In this document: positions 16,672 to 25,028 of the stretch, one piece after another
Position numbering within the stretch: position 1 is the first letter of the stretch
Layout of the letters: each line of letters opens with the position of its first letter
Origin: an uncultured Prevotellaceae bacterium
GTDB lineage: Bacteria; Bacteroidota; Bacteroidia; Bacteroidales; Bacteroidaceae
Assembly: GCA_900316315.1 (NCBI GenBank)
Contig: ONCK01000018.1
Span: 1 to 62,165 of the forward strand
DNA: 62,165 bases
Reading direction: 5' to 3'
Position numbers and translations under genes: made by a program
Notes under the pieces: model-generated
Told to the model about the DNA's origin: nothing
Databases searched by the model: none
Seen by the model: only the letters and a program-made list of their open reading frames with translations

Positions 16672-16679
16672 ACAGACAT
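16672..16679 (+). promoter_or_regulatory. -7 box for the winged-helix gene
   Basis: TATCTTTG, 28 bases before the start codon at 16708. Confidence 0.65.
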
Positions 16680-16707
16680 CATTTATCAACTTAAAGAGAA
16701 TTAGATT

Positions 16708-16890
16708 ATGGCAACGAAAGACACAGTATTGGAAACCATGAAAAAGGCTGGCATTCCGCTGAATGCCGGTAAGATCGCAGAACTCTCAGGTCTTGATCGC
16801 AAGGAAGTAGACAAGGCGATGAAAGAATTGAAGGCTGAAGGCGCCATCGTCTCTCCCGTTCGTTGTAAATGGGAGCCTGTCCAGAAGTAA
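16708..16890 (+). CDS. Small winged-helix DNA-binding-like protein
   Basis: A 60-residue protein that is almost entirely one winged-helix domain: helix 1 ([12 protein letters not shown]), helix 2 (AGKIAELSG), recognition helix ([16 protein letters not shown]) and a wing ([13 protein letters not shown]). Stand-alone proteins of this size are common in Bacteroidales and are mostly annotated as transcriptional regulators without tested function. It has its own promoter box and a short leader. Nothing around it tells the target. A short inverted repeat (AGGACT/AGTCCT, 16924-16942) follows but lacks a T-tract. Confidence 0.75.
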   Translation: MATKDTVLETMKKAGIPLNAGKIAELSGLDRKEVDKAMKELKAEGAIVSPVRCKWEPVQK

Positions 16891-17058
16891 ATTTTTCCTT
16901 CATCGTTTGTTTATTGCCGCCTAGGACTTTATCCTAGTCCTTCCGGTAAATGCTATGGGTCACATCACGGCTATCGTTGCTGCCCATGGGTGTGGTGTAT
17001 GCCTTATGACCGCTATCATAAGAAGTACAGACGAATATAATAACAACTAACAATAAAA

Positions 17059-17811
17059 ATGACTTTGCATACAGTAGGTGAGATTACTGCAAAGATGCTA
17101 TCCATGAGAAATGATGCCCAACGAAAGGTTTCGATGGGCTTCTTCAAAACTGGCCATGGCGAATACAGCGAGGGGGACCAGTTTCTCGGAATTCGGGTAC
17201 CCGTAATCCGAAAAGTGGTGAAAATGGTGTGCAAGGATTTTCCTCTGGAAAGAGTCGGAGCATTGTTGGACTCTCCATGGCATGAGATAAGGCTGTGTGG
17301 GCTACTCATCCTTGTTGATCTATTTTCGCACGTGGCTAACCACTCCGGCGAAGAGGCGATGAAGCGGCGTGACGACATTGTAACCTTCTATCTTCACCAT
17401 ACAGAAAGGATAAACAATTGGGATCTCGTAGATGCTTCAGCGCCCAACACCTTAGGCCAGTGGTTGATGGAGGATACGGCACTGGGTAATCCACAAGACA
17501 TGCTTGATGTACTGGCTCGCAGCGCAGACCTCTGGTGTCGGCGCATAAGTATGGTCTGTACGCTTACGCCCATACGACATGGAGATCCGTCATGGTGCCT
17601 GCGTTATGCTGAGATACACCTTCATGACAAGCAGGACCTCATGCAGAAAGCTGTAGGATGGATGTTGCGTGAAATGGGCAAGTGGGTCAGCACGGACCTT
17701 TTGCGCTCCTTTCTCAAGCAACATGCACGGGAAATGCCAAGAACCATGCTACGCTATTCCATTGAAAGACTAGATGCCGCAGAACGCAAAAGGCTTATGG
17801 CGATGAGATAG
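17059..17811 (+). CDS. DNA alkylation repair protein, AlkD-like
   Basis: A 250-residue protein built of HEAT-like helical repeats, matching the AlkD family of DNA glycosylases, which remove positively charged alkyl bases such as N7-methylguanine and N3-methyladenine without base flipping. Key family segments are visible: FLGIRVPVIRK near the N-terminus, INNWDLVDASAP with the conserved Trp and Asp, LWCRRISMV with the Arg, and KAVGWMLREMGK near the end. It seems to be a single gene. No clear promoter box was found in the 168-base gap upstream. Confidence 0.88.
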   Translation: MTLHTVGEITAKMLSMRNDAQRKVSMGFFKTGHGEYSEGDQFLGIRVPVIRKVVKMVCKDFPLERVGALLDSPWHEIRLCGLLILVDLFSHVANHSGEEAMKRRDDIVTFYLHHTERINNWDLVDASAPNTLGQWLMEDTALGNPQDMLDVLARSADLWCRRISMVCTLTPIRHGDPSWCLRYAEIHLHDKQDLMQKAVGWMLREMGKWVSTDLLRSFLKQHAREMPRTMLRYSIERLDAAERKRLMAMR

Positions 17812-18003
17812 CTCCTCGTAGAGAACAGACACCTAAGTCGTATCTGTCTCTCGTGATTGTAGAAACGAATCTCTTGATTTTCTTAATCCGCCTGCCTTAA
17901 AAGAAAATCTCTCTACAATTTGCATATTTTGAGGAATTATCTTTCTTCTCCATCCACATACTCCGAAGTTTTGTCCGTCTACAAATAGGCCTTGAAAGTG
18001 GTG

Positions 18004-18046
18004 AAAACAAAAGGGGGCGCACAGTATTTAATGTTTGTGCGCCCCC
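18004..18046 (-). terminator. Terminator of the 3-keto-glycoside operon
   Basis: On the minus strand a GC-rich perfect 11-base stem (GGGGGCGCACA/TGTGCGCCCCC) is followed by TTTTGTTTT, 34 bases after the stop of the last operon gene. Confidence 0.9.
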
Positions 18047-18079
18047 TCGCAATGAATTTATCCCAATCAGGCGGGTCTG

Positions 18080-18970
18080 TTATTTGTCATATGACTTCTT
18101 GACATCCTTCAGACCATTGAGATAGTCAGCGCTGCGCTTAACACCTTCCATGATGGAGATGGTGCCGTCAGTACGCTCAAGCTCTACGATATAGCCCCTG
18201 AGACCGCAGACGTCGCTATTCTTAAAGATTGTGCTGAAGTTGACCATTCCGCTCTCGCCGAGCTCATACTTATCCTTGATATGCAGGAGGGTGAAGCGGC
18301 CGGGATACTTTTTAAACCACTCGACAGGACTCTCTTGGGCCATCACGCACCAGTAGACGTCCATCTCCCAAAACATGTTTTTGGCGTCGATATGATCCAT
18401 CATGTATTGGATCCATTTGGTCTTGGTGTCGCCTATGTTCTTGTATTCGTGGCTATGAGTATGATAACCGTAGCGTATGCCAGCAGCATTGCACTTCTCA
18501 CCAACAGCGTTGTGATAGTCACAAAGTGTCTGAGCATCCTTGAGATTCTTGGGAACAGGGCCCCAAGGAGTCACAATGTACTTCATGCCTGCAGCCTTGT
18601 GAGCAGCGATACACTTGTCCCACCACTGCATAGCCTTTGTGAAGTCATGATCAGCAAGCTCCTTGTCAGAGAGGCGATATGTCGTATGCGAAGACAAGGC
18701 CGTTAAGCCTGCTGCTGCGAGATCAGCCTTGAATTGAGCCGGATCAACACCGTAGAGTTTGCCGTCGTTATAGCTGGCAGCCTCAACTGCAGTGTAGCCC
18801 ATGTCATGAAGCTGCTTGAAAATCTCTGCGTGCTTCTCCGCATAATTGTTGTTGCCAAAGACGGTACGAATAGAGTATAACTGAAGTGCCATCTCTTTCC
18901 TCGCTTGCATGGTCTGAGGTGCAAAGACCGCTAAGACGACAAGCAGAATCAATAGAGCATTTTTTTTCAT
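18080..18970 (-). CDS. Exported sugar phosphate isomerase/epimerase-like TIM-barrel protein
   Basis: A 296-residue protein of the xylose-isomerase-like (AP endonuclease family 2) TIM barrel. A signal peptide (MKKNALLILLVVLAVFAPQ, then TMQA) sends it to the periplasm. Barrel features are MALQLYSIRTVF (strand 1), GYTAVEAASYN (strand 2, metal Glu), YIVTPWG, IRYGYHTHSHEYK with the His pair, MFWEMDVYWC (metal Glu/Asp) and FTLLHIKDKYE. It is the last gene of the five-gene operon and follows the first DUF1080 gene by 34 bases. In the related Bacteroides pathway such proteins act as isomerases or hydratases on keto-sugars; that activity is inferred here. Confidence 0.85.
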   Translation of the reverse strand: MKKNALLILLVVLAVFAPQTMQARKEMALQLYSIRTVFGNNNYAEKHAEIFKQLHDMGYTAVEAASYNDGKLYGVDPAQFKADLAAAGLTALSSHTTYRLSDKELADHDFTKAMQWWDKCIAAHKAAGMKYIVTPWGPVPKNLKDAQTLCDYHNAVGEKCNAAGIRYGYHTHSHEYKNIGDTKTKWIQYMMDHIDAKNMFWEMDVYWCVMAQESPVEWFKKYPGRFTLLHIKDKYELGESGMVNFSTIFKNSDVCGLRGYIVELERTDGTISIMEGVKRSADYLNGLKDVKKSYDK

Positions 18971-19004
18971 TTTATCTCTACTTTTTGATGTCTTGGATTT
19001 TTTC

Positions 19005-19910
19005 CTAGTCCATCACTTTGATACGTATGTTGCGATACCATACGTCATCACCGTGATCCTGGAGACCGATGTAGCCGCCGTCGCCCTTTTCGCCGCCGCC
19101 AATATTCTTAAGCAGCTCATAAGCAATGGGGAAGTCGCCTCCTTCTTTGAACTTGGAATGCTGAAGCATCTCATTCCATTTGGGTGTCCAGAGGTGATAC
19201 TCGAGGACATTCTGACCATTTTGTCCATGTACGACAGTACCTTTGTAAACCATAATCTTAGCCTTGTTCCATTGGCCATAGGGCTTAGCATTCTGGGGCT
19301 TAGCAGGTATCATGTCATAGAGAGAAGCAGACTGACGGTTGCCGTCTGTGCCCAGCTGAGCATCGGGATGATTGGCATTGTCAAGCACCTGATACTCTGA
19401 ACTGCTTTGCCAGATAGGTACGCTAACTTCCTTGCCATCCTCCTTGGCCATGACCTCTTGAGCGAGATATAAGATACCGGAGTTACCGCCCTTGGAAATC
19501 TTGTACTCAAGTTCGAGGGTGAAGTTTTTAAACTTGTGGGCGAAGATTAAGTCGCCGCCACCTTCAGCCTGAGCCTCACCAGTGCCAGAGCCTTTGAGGT
19601 GAATGGCACCATCTTCTACATTCCAGCTTGTAGGAGGAGTCTTCATGTTGTAACCACGCCAGTTTGTGAGAGTCTTTCCGTCAAAAAGTGTAATATAGCC
19701 GTCCTTGTCTACAGGCAGCTTGCTGATATCAACCTGCGGATTCTCAATGATCTTGTATTCGGGAGTAGCGTTCTTAGCAGTGGTATCTCCCTTAGCACAT
19801 GTGCAGTTGTCGCAACCGCATGAGCAATTGCAATTGCAACCTTGCTTATTGCCGCAAGACGTCATCACAAGGGCGAGGCCGGCAGCGAGAATAATGGATG
19901 ATTTTTTCAT
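19005..19910 (-). CDS. DUF1080 (3-keto-disaccharide hydrolase-type) lipoprotein with cysteine-rich N-terminus
   Basis: A 301-residue lipoprotein. The start at 19910 gives a clean lipoprotein signal (MKKSSIILAAGLALVMTSCG, lipid Cys near 20); the frame extends 12 codons further upstream without signal-like sequence. Directly after the lipobox is an unusual run GCNCNCSCGCDNCTCAKG with eight cysteines. Then comes the DUF1080 jelly-roll: ITLFDGKTLTNWRGY, FKNFTLELEYKISKGGNSGI, EYQVLDNANHPDA, and QDHGDDVWYRNIRIK at the end. DUF1080 proteins are lyases/hydrolases acting on 3-keto-glycosides. It is paired with a second DUF1080 gene upstream. The Cys run could bind metal or form disulfides (inference). 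Confidence 0.87.
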   Translation of the reverse strand: MKKSSIILAAGLALVMTSCGNKQGCNCNCSCGCDNCTCAKGDTTAKNATPEYKIIENPQVDISKLPVDKDGYITLFDGKTLTNWRGYNMKTPPTSWNVEDGAIHLKGSGTGEAQAEGGGDLIFAHKFKNFTLELEYKISKGGNSGILYLAQEVMAKEDGKEVSVPIWQSSSEYQVLDNANHPDAQLGTDGNRQSASLYDMIPAKPQNAKPYGQWNKAKIMVYKGTVVHGQNGQNVLEYHLWTPKWNEMLQHSKFKEGGDFPIAYELLKNIGGGEKGDGGYIGLQDHGDDVWYRNIRIKVMD

Positions 19911-19997
19911 ATTAGAACAAATTAAAATTGTTGGACAAGATAACAAGGGCCATGTCTTTACGTCCAGACGCAGACATGACCCTTGAAGTATAGAATA

Positions 19998-20846
19998 TCA
20001 AAGTTCTTTGACCTTAATATTGCGGTACCAGACGCGGTCGCCGTGATCCTGAAGGCCAATATAACCCTCGTGATTGGCTCCTCCGCAGTTGTCAAGCAGA
20101 TAAAAAGCTACTGGCCACTTTGCTTCGCTGAACTTGCTGGCTTGCAGCATCTTCGTCCATTCGGGCGTCCAGAGCTTATACTGGACAACGAGCACACCAT
20201 TCTGATAATGGCTGACCGTACCGTTTTGTACGCGGATCTTAGCTTCATTCCACTCGCCGTAAGGTTTGGAGTTCTGTGGCTTGGCAGGAATCATATCGTA
20301 GAGTGATGCGCTCTGGCGGTTGTGATCTTTGCCTAGTTTTGCATCAGGATGATTCTGATTGTCAAGCACCTGATACTCCGGGGCTGAGATGTAAATAGGT
20401 TCGACCTTGCTTCCGTCCGGCTTGATTACCTCCTGAGCCAAGTAGAGAATGCCGCTATTGGAACCTTTGGCAACCTTCCACTGAAGCGTCAGTTCAAAAT
20501 TCTTGAACTTATGAGCAAAGATGAGGTCTCCGCCTTCTTCGTCCTTGGCAGCCTCTTTACCCTTAAAACTGAGACATCCATCGGGAGTTACTTCCCACTT
20601 GGAGGGAATATGGTTTTTACCATATCCGCGCCAGCCTCCGAGAGACTTGCCGTCAAAGATGGTGATGTAGCCCTTCTTGTCAATAGGCTTGACTTGTTTG
20701 TCCCACTTCTCAGGACCGAGAAGGCCCTGAGAGCATATGACTGTGGCTGTGCCGTTGCCATTGTTGACAATCTTGCTTTCAGCACTCACGCGGCTGCTCC
20801 CTAATAAGAGCAGTGCTGAGGCTATTAAGAGAGTCCTTTTCATCAT
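19998..20846 (-). CDS. DUF1080 (3-keto-disaccharide hydrolase-type) exported protein
   Basis: A 282-residue periplasmic protein with a signal peptide (MMKRTLLIASALLLLGSSRV, then SA). It has the whole DUF1080 fold: ITIFDGKSLGGWRGYGK, DLIFAHKFKNFELTLQWKV, GSNSGILYLAQE, EYQVLDNQNHPDAKLGKD, RQSASLYDMIPAKPQN and LQDHGDRVWYRNIKVKEL. It is clearly related to the neighbouring DUF1080 lipoprotein, so the pair arose by duplication and may differ in bond or anomer preference. The ATG lies 13 bases after the stop of the Tat-exported oxidoreductase gene, a tight operon link. Confidence 0.88.
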   Translation of the reverse strand: MMKRTLLIASALLLLGSSRVSAESKIVNNGNGTATVICSQGLLGPEKWDKQVKPIDKKGYITIFDGKSLGGWRGYGKNHIPSKWEVTPDGCLSFKGKEAAKDEEGGDLIFAHKFKNFELTLQWKVAKGSNSGILYLAQEVIKPDGSKVEPIYISAPEYQVLDNQNHPDAKLGKDHNRQSASLYDMIPAKPQNSKPYGEWNEAKIRVQNGTVSHYQNGVLVVQYKLWTPEWTKMLQASKFSEAKWPVAFYLLDNCGGANHEGYIGLQDHGDRVWYRNIKVKEL

Positions 20847-20859
20847 TGATACTCTTTTT

Positions 20860-22344
20860 TTAAATAATAGGCATATCCGGCAACTTGTAGCCGTTGTGGT
20901 AGTCCGGCTTGATCAGCTTGTCTGCAAATTCGTTGGCATTGACAGGCTCTGTGTAGTCACGGGCAAATGTCGGGTTACCATCCTTAATATTGAATTTATC
21001 CTTTGTGATGAACTTGATGGTTTTGTCACTCGGGATATTGGTAAACTTCATATGCTCGCCATCCCAGTCGAGCCATTGGTCGAGGCTCTGCAGACGTGTA
21101 GCAACTACGCCCATGACGACCATTTCGTTGAGAGGACCGGCTTCGGCAAAGCAGGATGCAGTCTCGACACGATTGGCAGCGCTCTCCTTGCAGGCACGTA
21201 TCCAGTCTTGCTGATGGTTGTCGTCCTTGACGATGCGGCAAAGCTCGGGTACCTTGGGATCGCGTCCGCTGACGAGGAAAGGATTGCTACCCCATGATCC
21301 GACAACCATAGTGTCCTTGGTGCCATAGAAGATGCAAGCTCCATCAGCCAGTAAGTGCTTGTCGGCGGGCATATTGAAAGGAATATCAGGCTTGAGGCCA
21401 CCGTCATACCATACGACTTCGCACTCAGGAAGGGCAAGCTTAGGCATGTTGGGGCGTGCGGGGAATTTGTAGGTTACCTTCTGTGCGGTAGGACAAGAAT
21501 CGCTCATCAGCATTGTTGAGCTGCCGAGTACCTGAGAGGGATAGCCGAGATTGAGGCCTTTGAATGCGACCTGCAGGATATGATTGGCCATATCTCCAAG
21601 GGCGCCGGAGCCGAAGTCCCACCAACCACGGAAGTTCCAAGGAGTATAGGCGGCATTGTAGCTGCGCATCTTGGCTGGGCCGATAAAAGATTCCCAGTTA
21701 AGTGTTGAAGGTACAGGCATAGCCTCGCTTGGGGTAGGCATACCTTGAGGCCAGATAGGACGGTTGGTAAAGGCTTCTACCTTGCGTACTTCTCCGATTT
21801 CTCCGTTCCATAGCCAGTTGAGAGCCTTGCGCGTTCCCTTACCGCTTGCGCCTTGATTACCCATTTGGGTGGCAACCTTATATTTCTTTGCGAGCTTGGC
21901 AAGCAGACGAGACTCGTACACATAGAGAGTCATAGGCTTCTCGACATATACATGTTTACCCGCTGTCATAGCATCAGCGGCGATGATGGCATGCGTGTGG
22001 TCAGCCGTGGCTACCATTACGCCGTCTGCTTCCTTGAGCATCTCGTCGTACATCTTGCGGTAGTCATTGTACCTCTTAGCTTTGGGATATTTCTTAAAAA
22101 TATGGTCGGCGTATTTCCAGTCAACGTCGCAGAGGCCGATGATATTTTCTGTCTCCATCTGCTTGAGGTCGGCTGCGCCACGTCCGCCGATACCTACGCC
22201 AAGGATGTTCATCTTGTCACTCGGCGACTTGTGGTTGTACTTCTTGCCCAACACGGTATTGGGAACGATTGTAGGAGCTGCTACGAGGCCAGCCAAGGCA
22301 GCGCCGCTTCTCTTAAGGAAGGCTCTTCTTGAAAGATCCGACAT
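20860..22344 (-). CDS. Tat-exported Gfo/Idh/MocA oxidoreductase
   Basis: A 494-residue NAD(P)-dependent oxidoreductase with a twin-arginine signal (SRRAFLKRSGAALAGLVAAP), so it is exported folded with its cofactor. The Rossmann domain follows (MNILGVGIGGRGAADLKQ with the glycine motif near residues 45-60), then HTHAIIAADAMTAGKHVYVE and KPMTLY (the EKP motif of the family), and a C-terminal beta-sheet domain with WWDFGSGALGDMANH. Exported members in Bacteroidota oxidise C3 of glycosides or accept electrons from a bound cofactor. With the DUF1080 partners it is the likely 3-oxidation step. It is preceded by the second Gfo/Idh gene with a 72-base gap. Confidence 0.9.
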   Translation of the reverse strand: MSDLSRRAFLKRSGAALAGLVAAPTIVPNTVLGKKYNHKSPSDKMNILGVGIGGRGAADLKQMETENIIGLCDVDWKYADHIFKKYPKAKRYNDYRKMYDEMLKEADGVMVATADHTHAIIAADAMTAGKHVYVEKPMTLYVYESRLLAKLAKKYKVATQMGNQGASGKGTRKALNWLWNGEIGEVRKVEAFTNRPIWPQGMPTPSEAMPVPSTLNWESFIGPAKMRSYNAAYTPWNFRGWWDFGSGALGDMANHILQVAFKGLNLGYPSQVLGSSTMLMSDSCPTAQKVTYKFPARPNMPKLALPECEVVWYDGGLKPDIPFNMPADKHLLADGACIFYGTKDTMVVGSWGSNPFLVSGRDPKVPELCRIVKDDNHQQDWIRACKESAANRVETASCFAEAGPLNEMVVMGVVATRLQSLDQWLDWDGEHMKFTNIPSDKTIKFITKDKFNIKDGNPTFARDYTEPVNANEFADKLIKPDYHNGYKLPDMPII

Positions 22345-22416
22345 GATTACATGTTTTTTTTTGATTAAACGATAAGTGAATTATTTTGAGATTTGATTCG
22401 TCATGAGACGATTTTT

Positions 22417-23496
22417 CTAATAATCACCTGTGAGGTGGGGCAGGAGACCATAGCCGTTTTTCATATGACGGCGGCGCTCTCTGATCTGTTCGAGCTCGCG
22501 CAGGTTGCCAATGGATGGAAGCTCATGCTTGTGAGCGTCTTCGAGAAAAGTCCATGCATATTCCGAGGCAATGGCACTGTCTCTCATCTCGGGTAAAGCC
22601 GGCGACCGTTTCCCGCTCTCAATCGACTCGCCCATAAGCTCAACGAGACGGTCTATGTTTTTACCTCCAAAGGGCTTCTCTATCTCCTCCGTACGGGTCA
22701 CACCATGGAGTGATACGTGGGCTGTCTTGAAGTCATGGGTCATGTGGCAGACACCCTTGGTGCCGATGATATCTATATAGGAATTATGAATTTGGTCCTT
22801 GGCCAATTGTCCATAGACGAAGCCTTGGGTAATGTCGAATACTACTCCGTTTTCAAAAGTGCCATGGCACTGTATCCACCAAGGATCCTTGTAGTTCCAC
22901 ATGTTGACTCCCTGCGCATGCCATGTCTTGTACTCACAGCCGGCATACCAGCGGGCGATATCCACATAGTGCATTCCGCAGTCATGGAAGGCAGGACCTT
23001 CATATTCATGTCCTTCGCCAGGTGCGAGTCCGGGAGTCATATGGCAGATGCGCAAGATAGCCAGTTCTCCGATCTCACCTGTCTTGATGAAATCGCGTAG
23101 CGTATTGTGATACCAGGAATTGCGCAAATAGAGATTGACCGTCGTCATCTTGTCATATCCGTCTACGAGGTCAACTACGTCCCATTCTCTCTCGACGGTG
23201 TCGGCAATAGGCTTTTCAGAAATGATATGCTTGCCAGCCTTAACGGCTTTCTCAATCTGACCCTTTCTAGAGTTGGCCAATGCGCAGAGTGCGACCAGTT
23301 GGACTTCTGTGTCCTCAAAGATAGGATCAGACTCGCTTATAATCTTGGATTCAGGTGACAATTTATGTGCTAATTCGCGGGAAGACTCCATGGGGTCACA
23401 GATATAAGCCACTTCAAAACGGTCATTCTTCTGAAATTCCTGTAGATAGAAGCGCCCCATTCGGCCAAACCCGATTAGCCCTACTTTGATTTTCAT
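22417..23496 (-). CDS. Cytoplasmic Gfo/Idh/MocA oxidoreductase
   Basis: A 359-residue oxidoreductase with no signal peptide. The Rossmann motif KVGLIGFGRMGRFYLQEFQK lies at residues 4-23, ALANSRKGQIEKAVKAGKHI near 91-110, followed by the EKP motif (SEKPIAD), and a C-terminal domain with HDCGMHYVDIARWYAGCEY holding the substrate His/Asp. It is the first gene of the operon and may reduce or re-oxidise keto-sugars after uptake (for example myo-inositol-like or 3-keto-glucose compounds). Its substrate cannot be read from sequence. Operon order is this gene, Tat-exported oxidoreductase, DUF1080, DUF1080 lipoprotein, TIM-barrel protein. Confidence 0.88.
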   Translation of the reverse strand: MKIKVGLIGFGRMGRFYLQEFQKNDRFEVAYICDPMESSRELAHKLSPESKIISESDPIFEDTEVQLVALCALANSRKGQIEKAVKAGKHIISEKPIADTVEREWDVVDLVDGYDKMTTVNLYLRNSWYHNTLRDFIKTGEIGELAILRICHMTPGLAPGEGHEYEGPAFHDCGMHYVDIARWYAGCEYKTWHAQGVNMWNYKDPWWIQCHGTFENGVVFDITQGFVYGQLAKDQIHNSYIDIIGTKGVCHMTHDFKTAHVSLHGVTRTEEIEKPFGGKNIDRLVELMGESIESGKRSPALPEMRDSAIASEYAWTFLEDAHKHELPSIGNLRELEQIRERRRHMKNGYGLLPHLTGDY

Positions 23497-23519
23497 CTTA
23501 TTAAATTTCGATACTTTTG

Positions 23520-23545
23520 GTGGATAAGACTGCGGTAGTATCCAC
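23520..23545. promoter_or_regulatory. Inverted repeat in the operon leader
   Basis: Seven-base arms GTGGATA and TATCCAC separated by 12 bases, located between the -7 box (23564-23571) and the start codon (23496). Its position fits an operator just downstream of the transcription start. Confidence 0.4.
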
Positions 23546-23563
23546 AGTACTTTTAATCTAGCG

Positions 23564-23571
23564 CAAAATTA
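23564..23571 (-). promoter_or_regulatory. -7 box of the 3-keto-glycoside operon
   Basis: TAATTTTG on the minus strand, 67 bases before the first start codon. The rest of the 23497-23908 gap holds only this promoter region and, on the other strand, the rpsP promoter. Confidence 0.55.
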
Positions 23572-23836
23572 GCAATTTATTGCGTGAACGAGGATATCTG
23601 CAACCTATTTTTTTTGCATTGCAAGCAATATTTTCTGCCGTGCGACTATGGCTTTTGCTACTGCACTTCCCGTAATTATACGTTGTATGCTCATATTATA
23701 CAGATGCAAATTTGACGACAGTTTAGCTCTTATTCCTCTGCGGTCTATCTGTCATTTGCTCTTACCCTGCTTGTGCGTCATTATATAAAAACAGAAAAAT
23801 ATTGGGCCAAAGTGTCCTCATTTCGAATAAAAAACG

Positions 23837-23844
23837 TAATTTTG
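23837..23844 (+). promoter_or_regulatory. -7 box upstream of rpsP
   Basis: TAATTTTG, 64 bases before the rpsP start. Confidence 0.6.
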
Positions 23845-23908
23845 CACCGCCGTTACGAGTTAGCGGCTTTTTCAAACCTATTTATATTATAAATACAACA
23901 AAAGTTCA

Positions 23909-24511
23909 ATGGCAACAAAAATCAGATTGCAGCGTGGCGGCCGTAAGGGCTACGCCTTCTACAGCATCGTCATCGCAGATGTAAGAGCTCCACGTGATGG
24001 TAAGTTTACAGAAAAGATCGGCACCTACGATCCCAATCAGCATCCAGCAAAGGTAGATTTGAAATTCGACCGTGCTCTCTACTGGCTCGAGACTGGTGCT
24101 CAGCCCACCGACACCGTTCGCAACATTCTCTCCCGTGAGGGCGTGTTGCTGATGAAGCACCTTCGTGGTGGCGTCAAGAAGGGTGCCTTTGATGAGGCTG
24201 CTGCACAGGCTAAGTTTGAGGCATGGAAGCAGGCTAAGGAGCAGAAGCTCAATCAAATCAGCGACAAGGATGCCGCTGACAAGAAGGCTGCCGCTCAAAC
24301 ACGTCTTGAAGCTGAGAAAAAAGTCAACGAAGCTATCGCTAAGAAAGTCTCAGAAAAGAAGGCCGCAATTGAGGCTGCTAAGGCTGAAGAGCTCAAAAAG
24401 GCTGCAGAAGCTGCTGCCGCAGAGGCTGCTGCTCAGGCTGCTCCGAATGACGCTCCTGAGGCTCCCGCAGAAGATGCGGCTCCCACTGCTGAGGCTCCGG
24501 CAGAGGCCTAA
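23909..24511 (+). CDS. rpsP: Small ribosomal subunit protein bS16 with long Ala/Lys-rich tail
   Basis: The ribosomal core is in the first 100 residues: [20 protein letters not shown], then [20 protein letters not shown] and [20 protein letters not shown]. The protein is 200 residues, against about 80-90 for E. coli S16. The extra part (from about residue 100) is a predicted long helix rich in Lys, Ala and Glu that ends in an acidic Ala/Pro-rich segment ([19 protein letters not shown]). Extended S16 proteins are usual in Bacteroidota, so this is not an artefact. Start region is A-rich (ACAAAAGTTCA) with no Shine-Dalgarno. Single-gene unit with promoter and terminator. Confidence 0.95.
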   Translation: MATKIRLQRGGRKGYAFYSIVIADVRAPRDGKFTEKIGTYDPNQHPAKVDLKFDRALYWLETGAQPTDTVRNILSREGVLLMKHLRGGVKKGAFDEAAAQAKFEAWKQAKEQKLNQISDKDAADKKAAAQTRLEAEKKVNEAIAKKVSEKKAAIEAAKAEELKKAAEAAAAEAAAQAAPNDAPEAPAEDAAPTAEAPAEA

Positions 24512-24557
24512 CCTCTCCTCATCCGGCTCTTTTGAAACGGCTCTGATATCATTTTAG

Positions 24558-24600
24558 TAAGACCACCGATTGTATTGATCATCAATCGATGGTCTTATTG
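24558..24600 (+). terminator. rpsP terminator
   Basis: Arms TAAGACCACCGATTG and CAATCGATGGTCTTA pair with one mismatch, followed by TTGTATAT. It starts about 47 bases after the rpsP stop. Confidence 0.75.
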
Positions 24601-25028
24601 TATATAGTAGAACTTACAGAAAAACGAACAGTAGAAAAATCAGCAGTGACCAGCATACTGTCCGCGATGAGGGAAAAGAGAATCTTCTTATTGCCGATGC
24701 TTCTCTGCTGGCCAACGAATTTCCTTATCTTTGTATAGAAAACGCTGCCTCAGAGAAGTTGACGGCTATATTTTTACCGTAGAGGAGTAAAGTCTGCTTG
24801 TGGAATAATTTTGATTGGCTATCATAGTGTCTTCTCTTTGCTTGGGAGAGACGCAGTTACGACTTTGAGGGAAACTCTCTATGGTAGAATTAGGAACCTC
24901 ATAATCCCTGTGGAATACGGCAACGGTGTTTCTGGGAGATTTCAGCTTGGCCTCGCCAGCTTTGTAGTCTCGCCCGGTTCTTACCCATCAAGCGGCCTCT
25001 TTAACGGTATATTTTTCTTACGCTGTGG
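24601..25028. other. Gene-free gap with an orphan promoter-like box
   Basis: No gene is supported between rpsP and the antiporter gene. A perfect TATCTTTG box at 24726-24733 points to the right, but no plus-strand gene follows it; a small RNA or an antisense transcript into the antiporter gene is possible. Otherwise nothing is seen. Confidence 0.4.
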
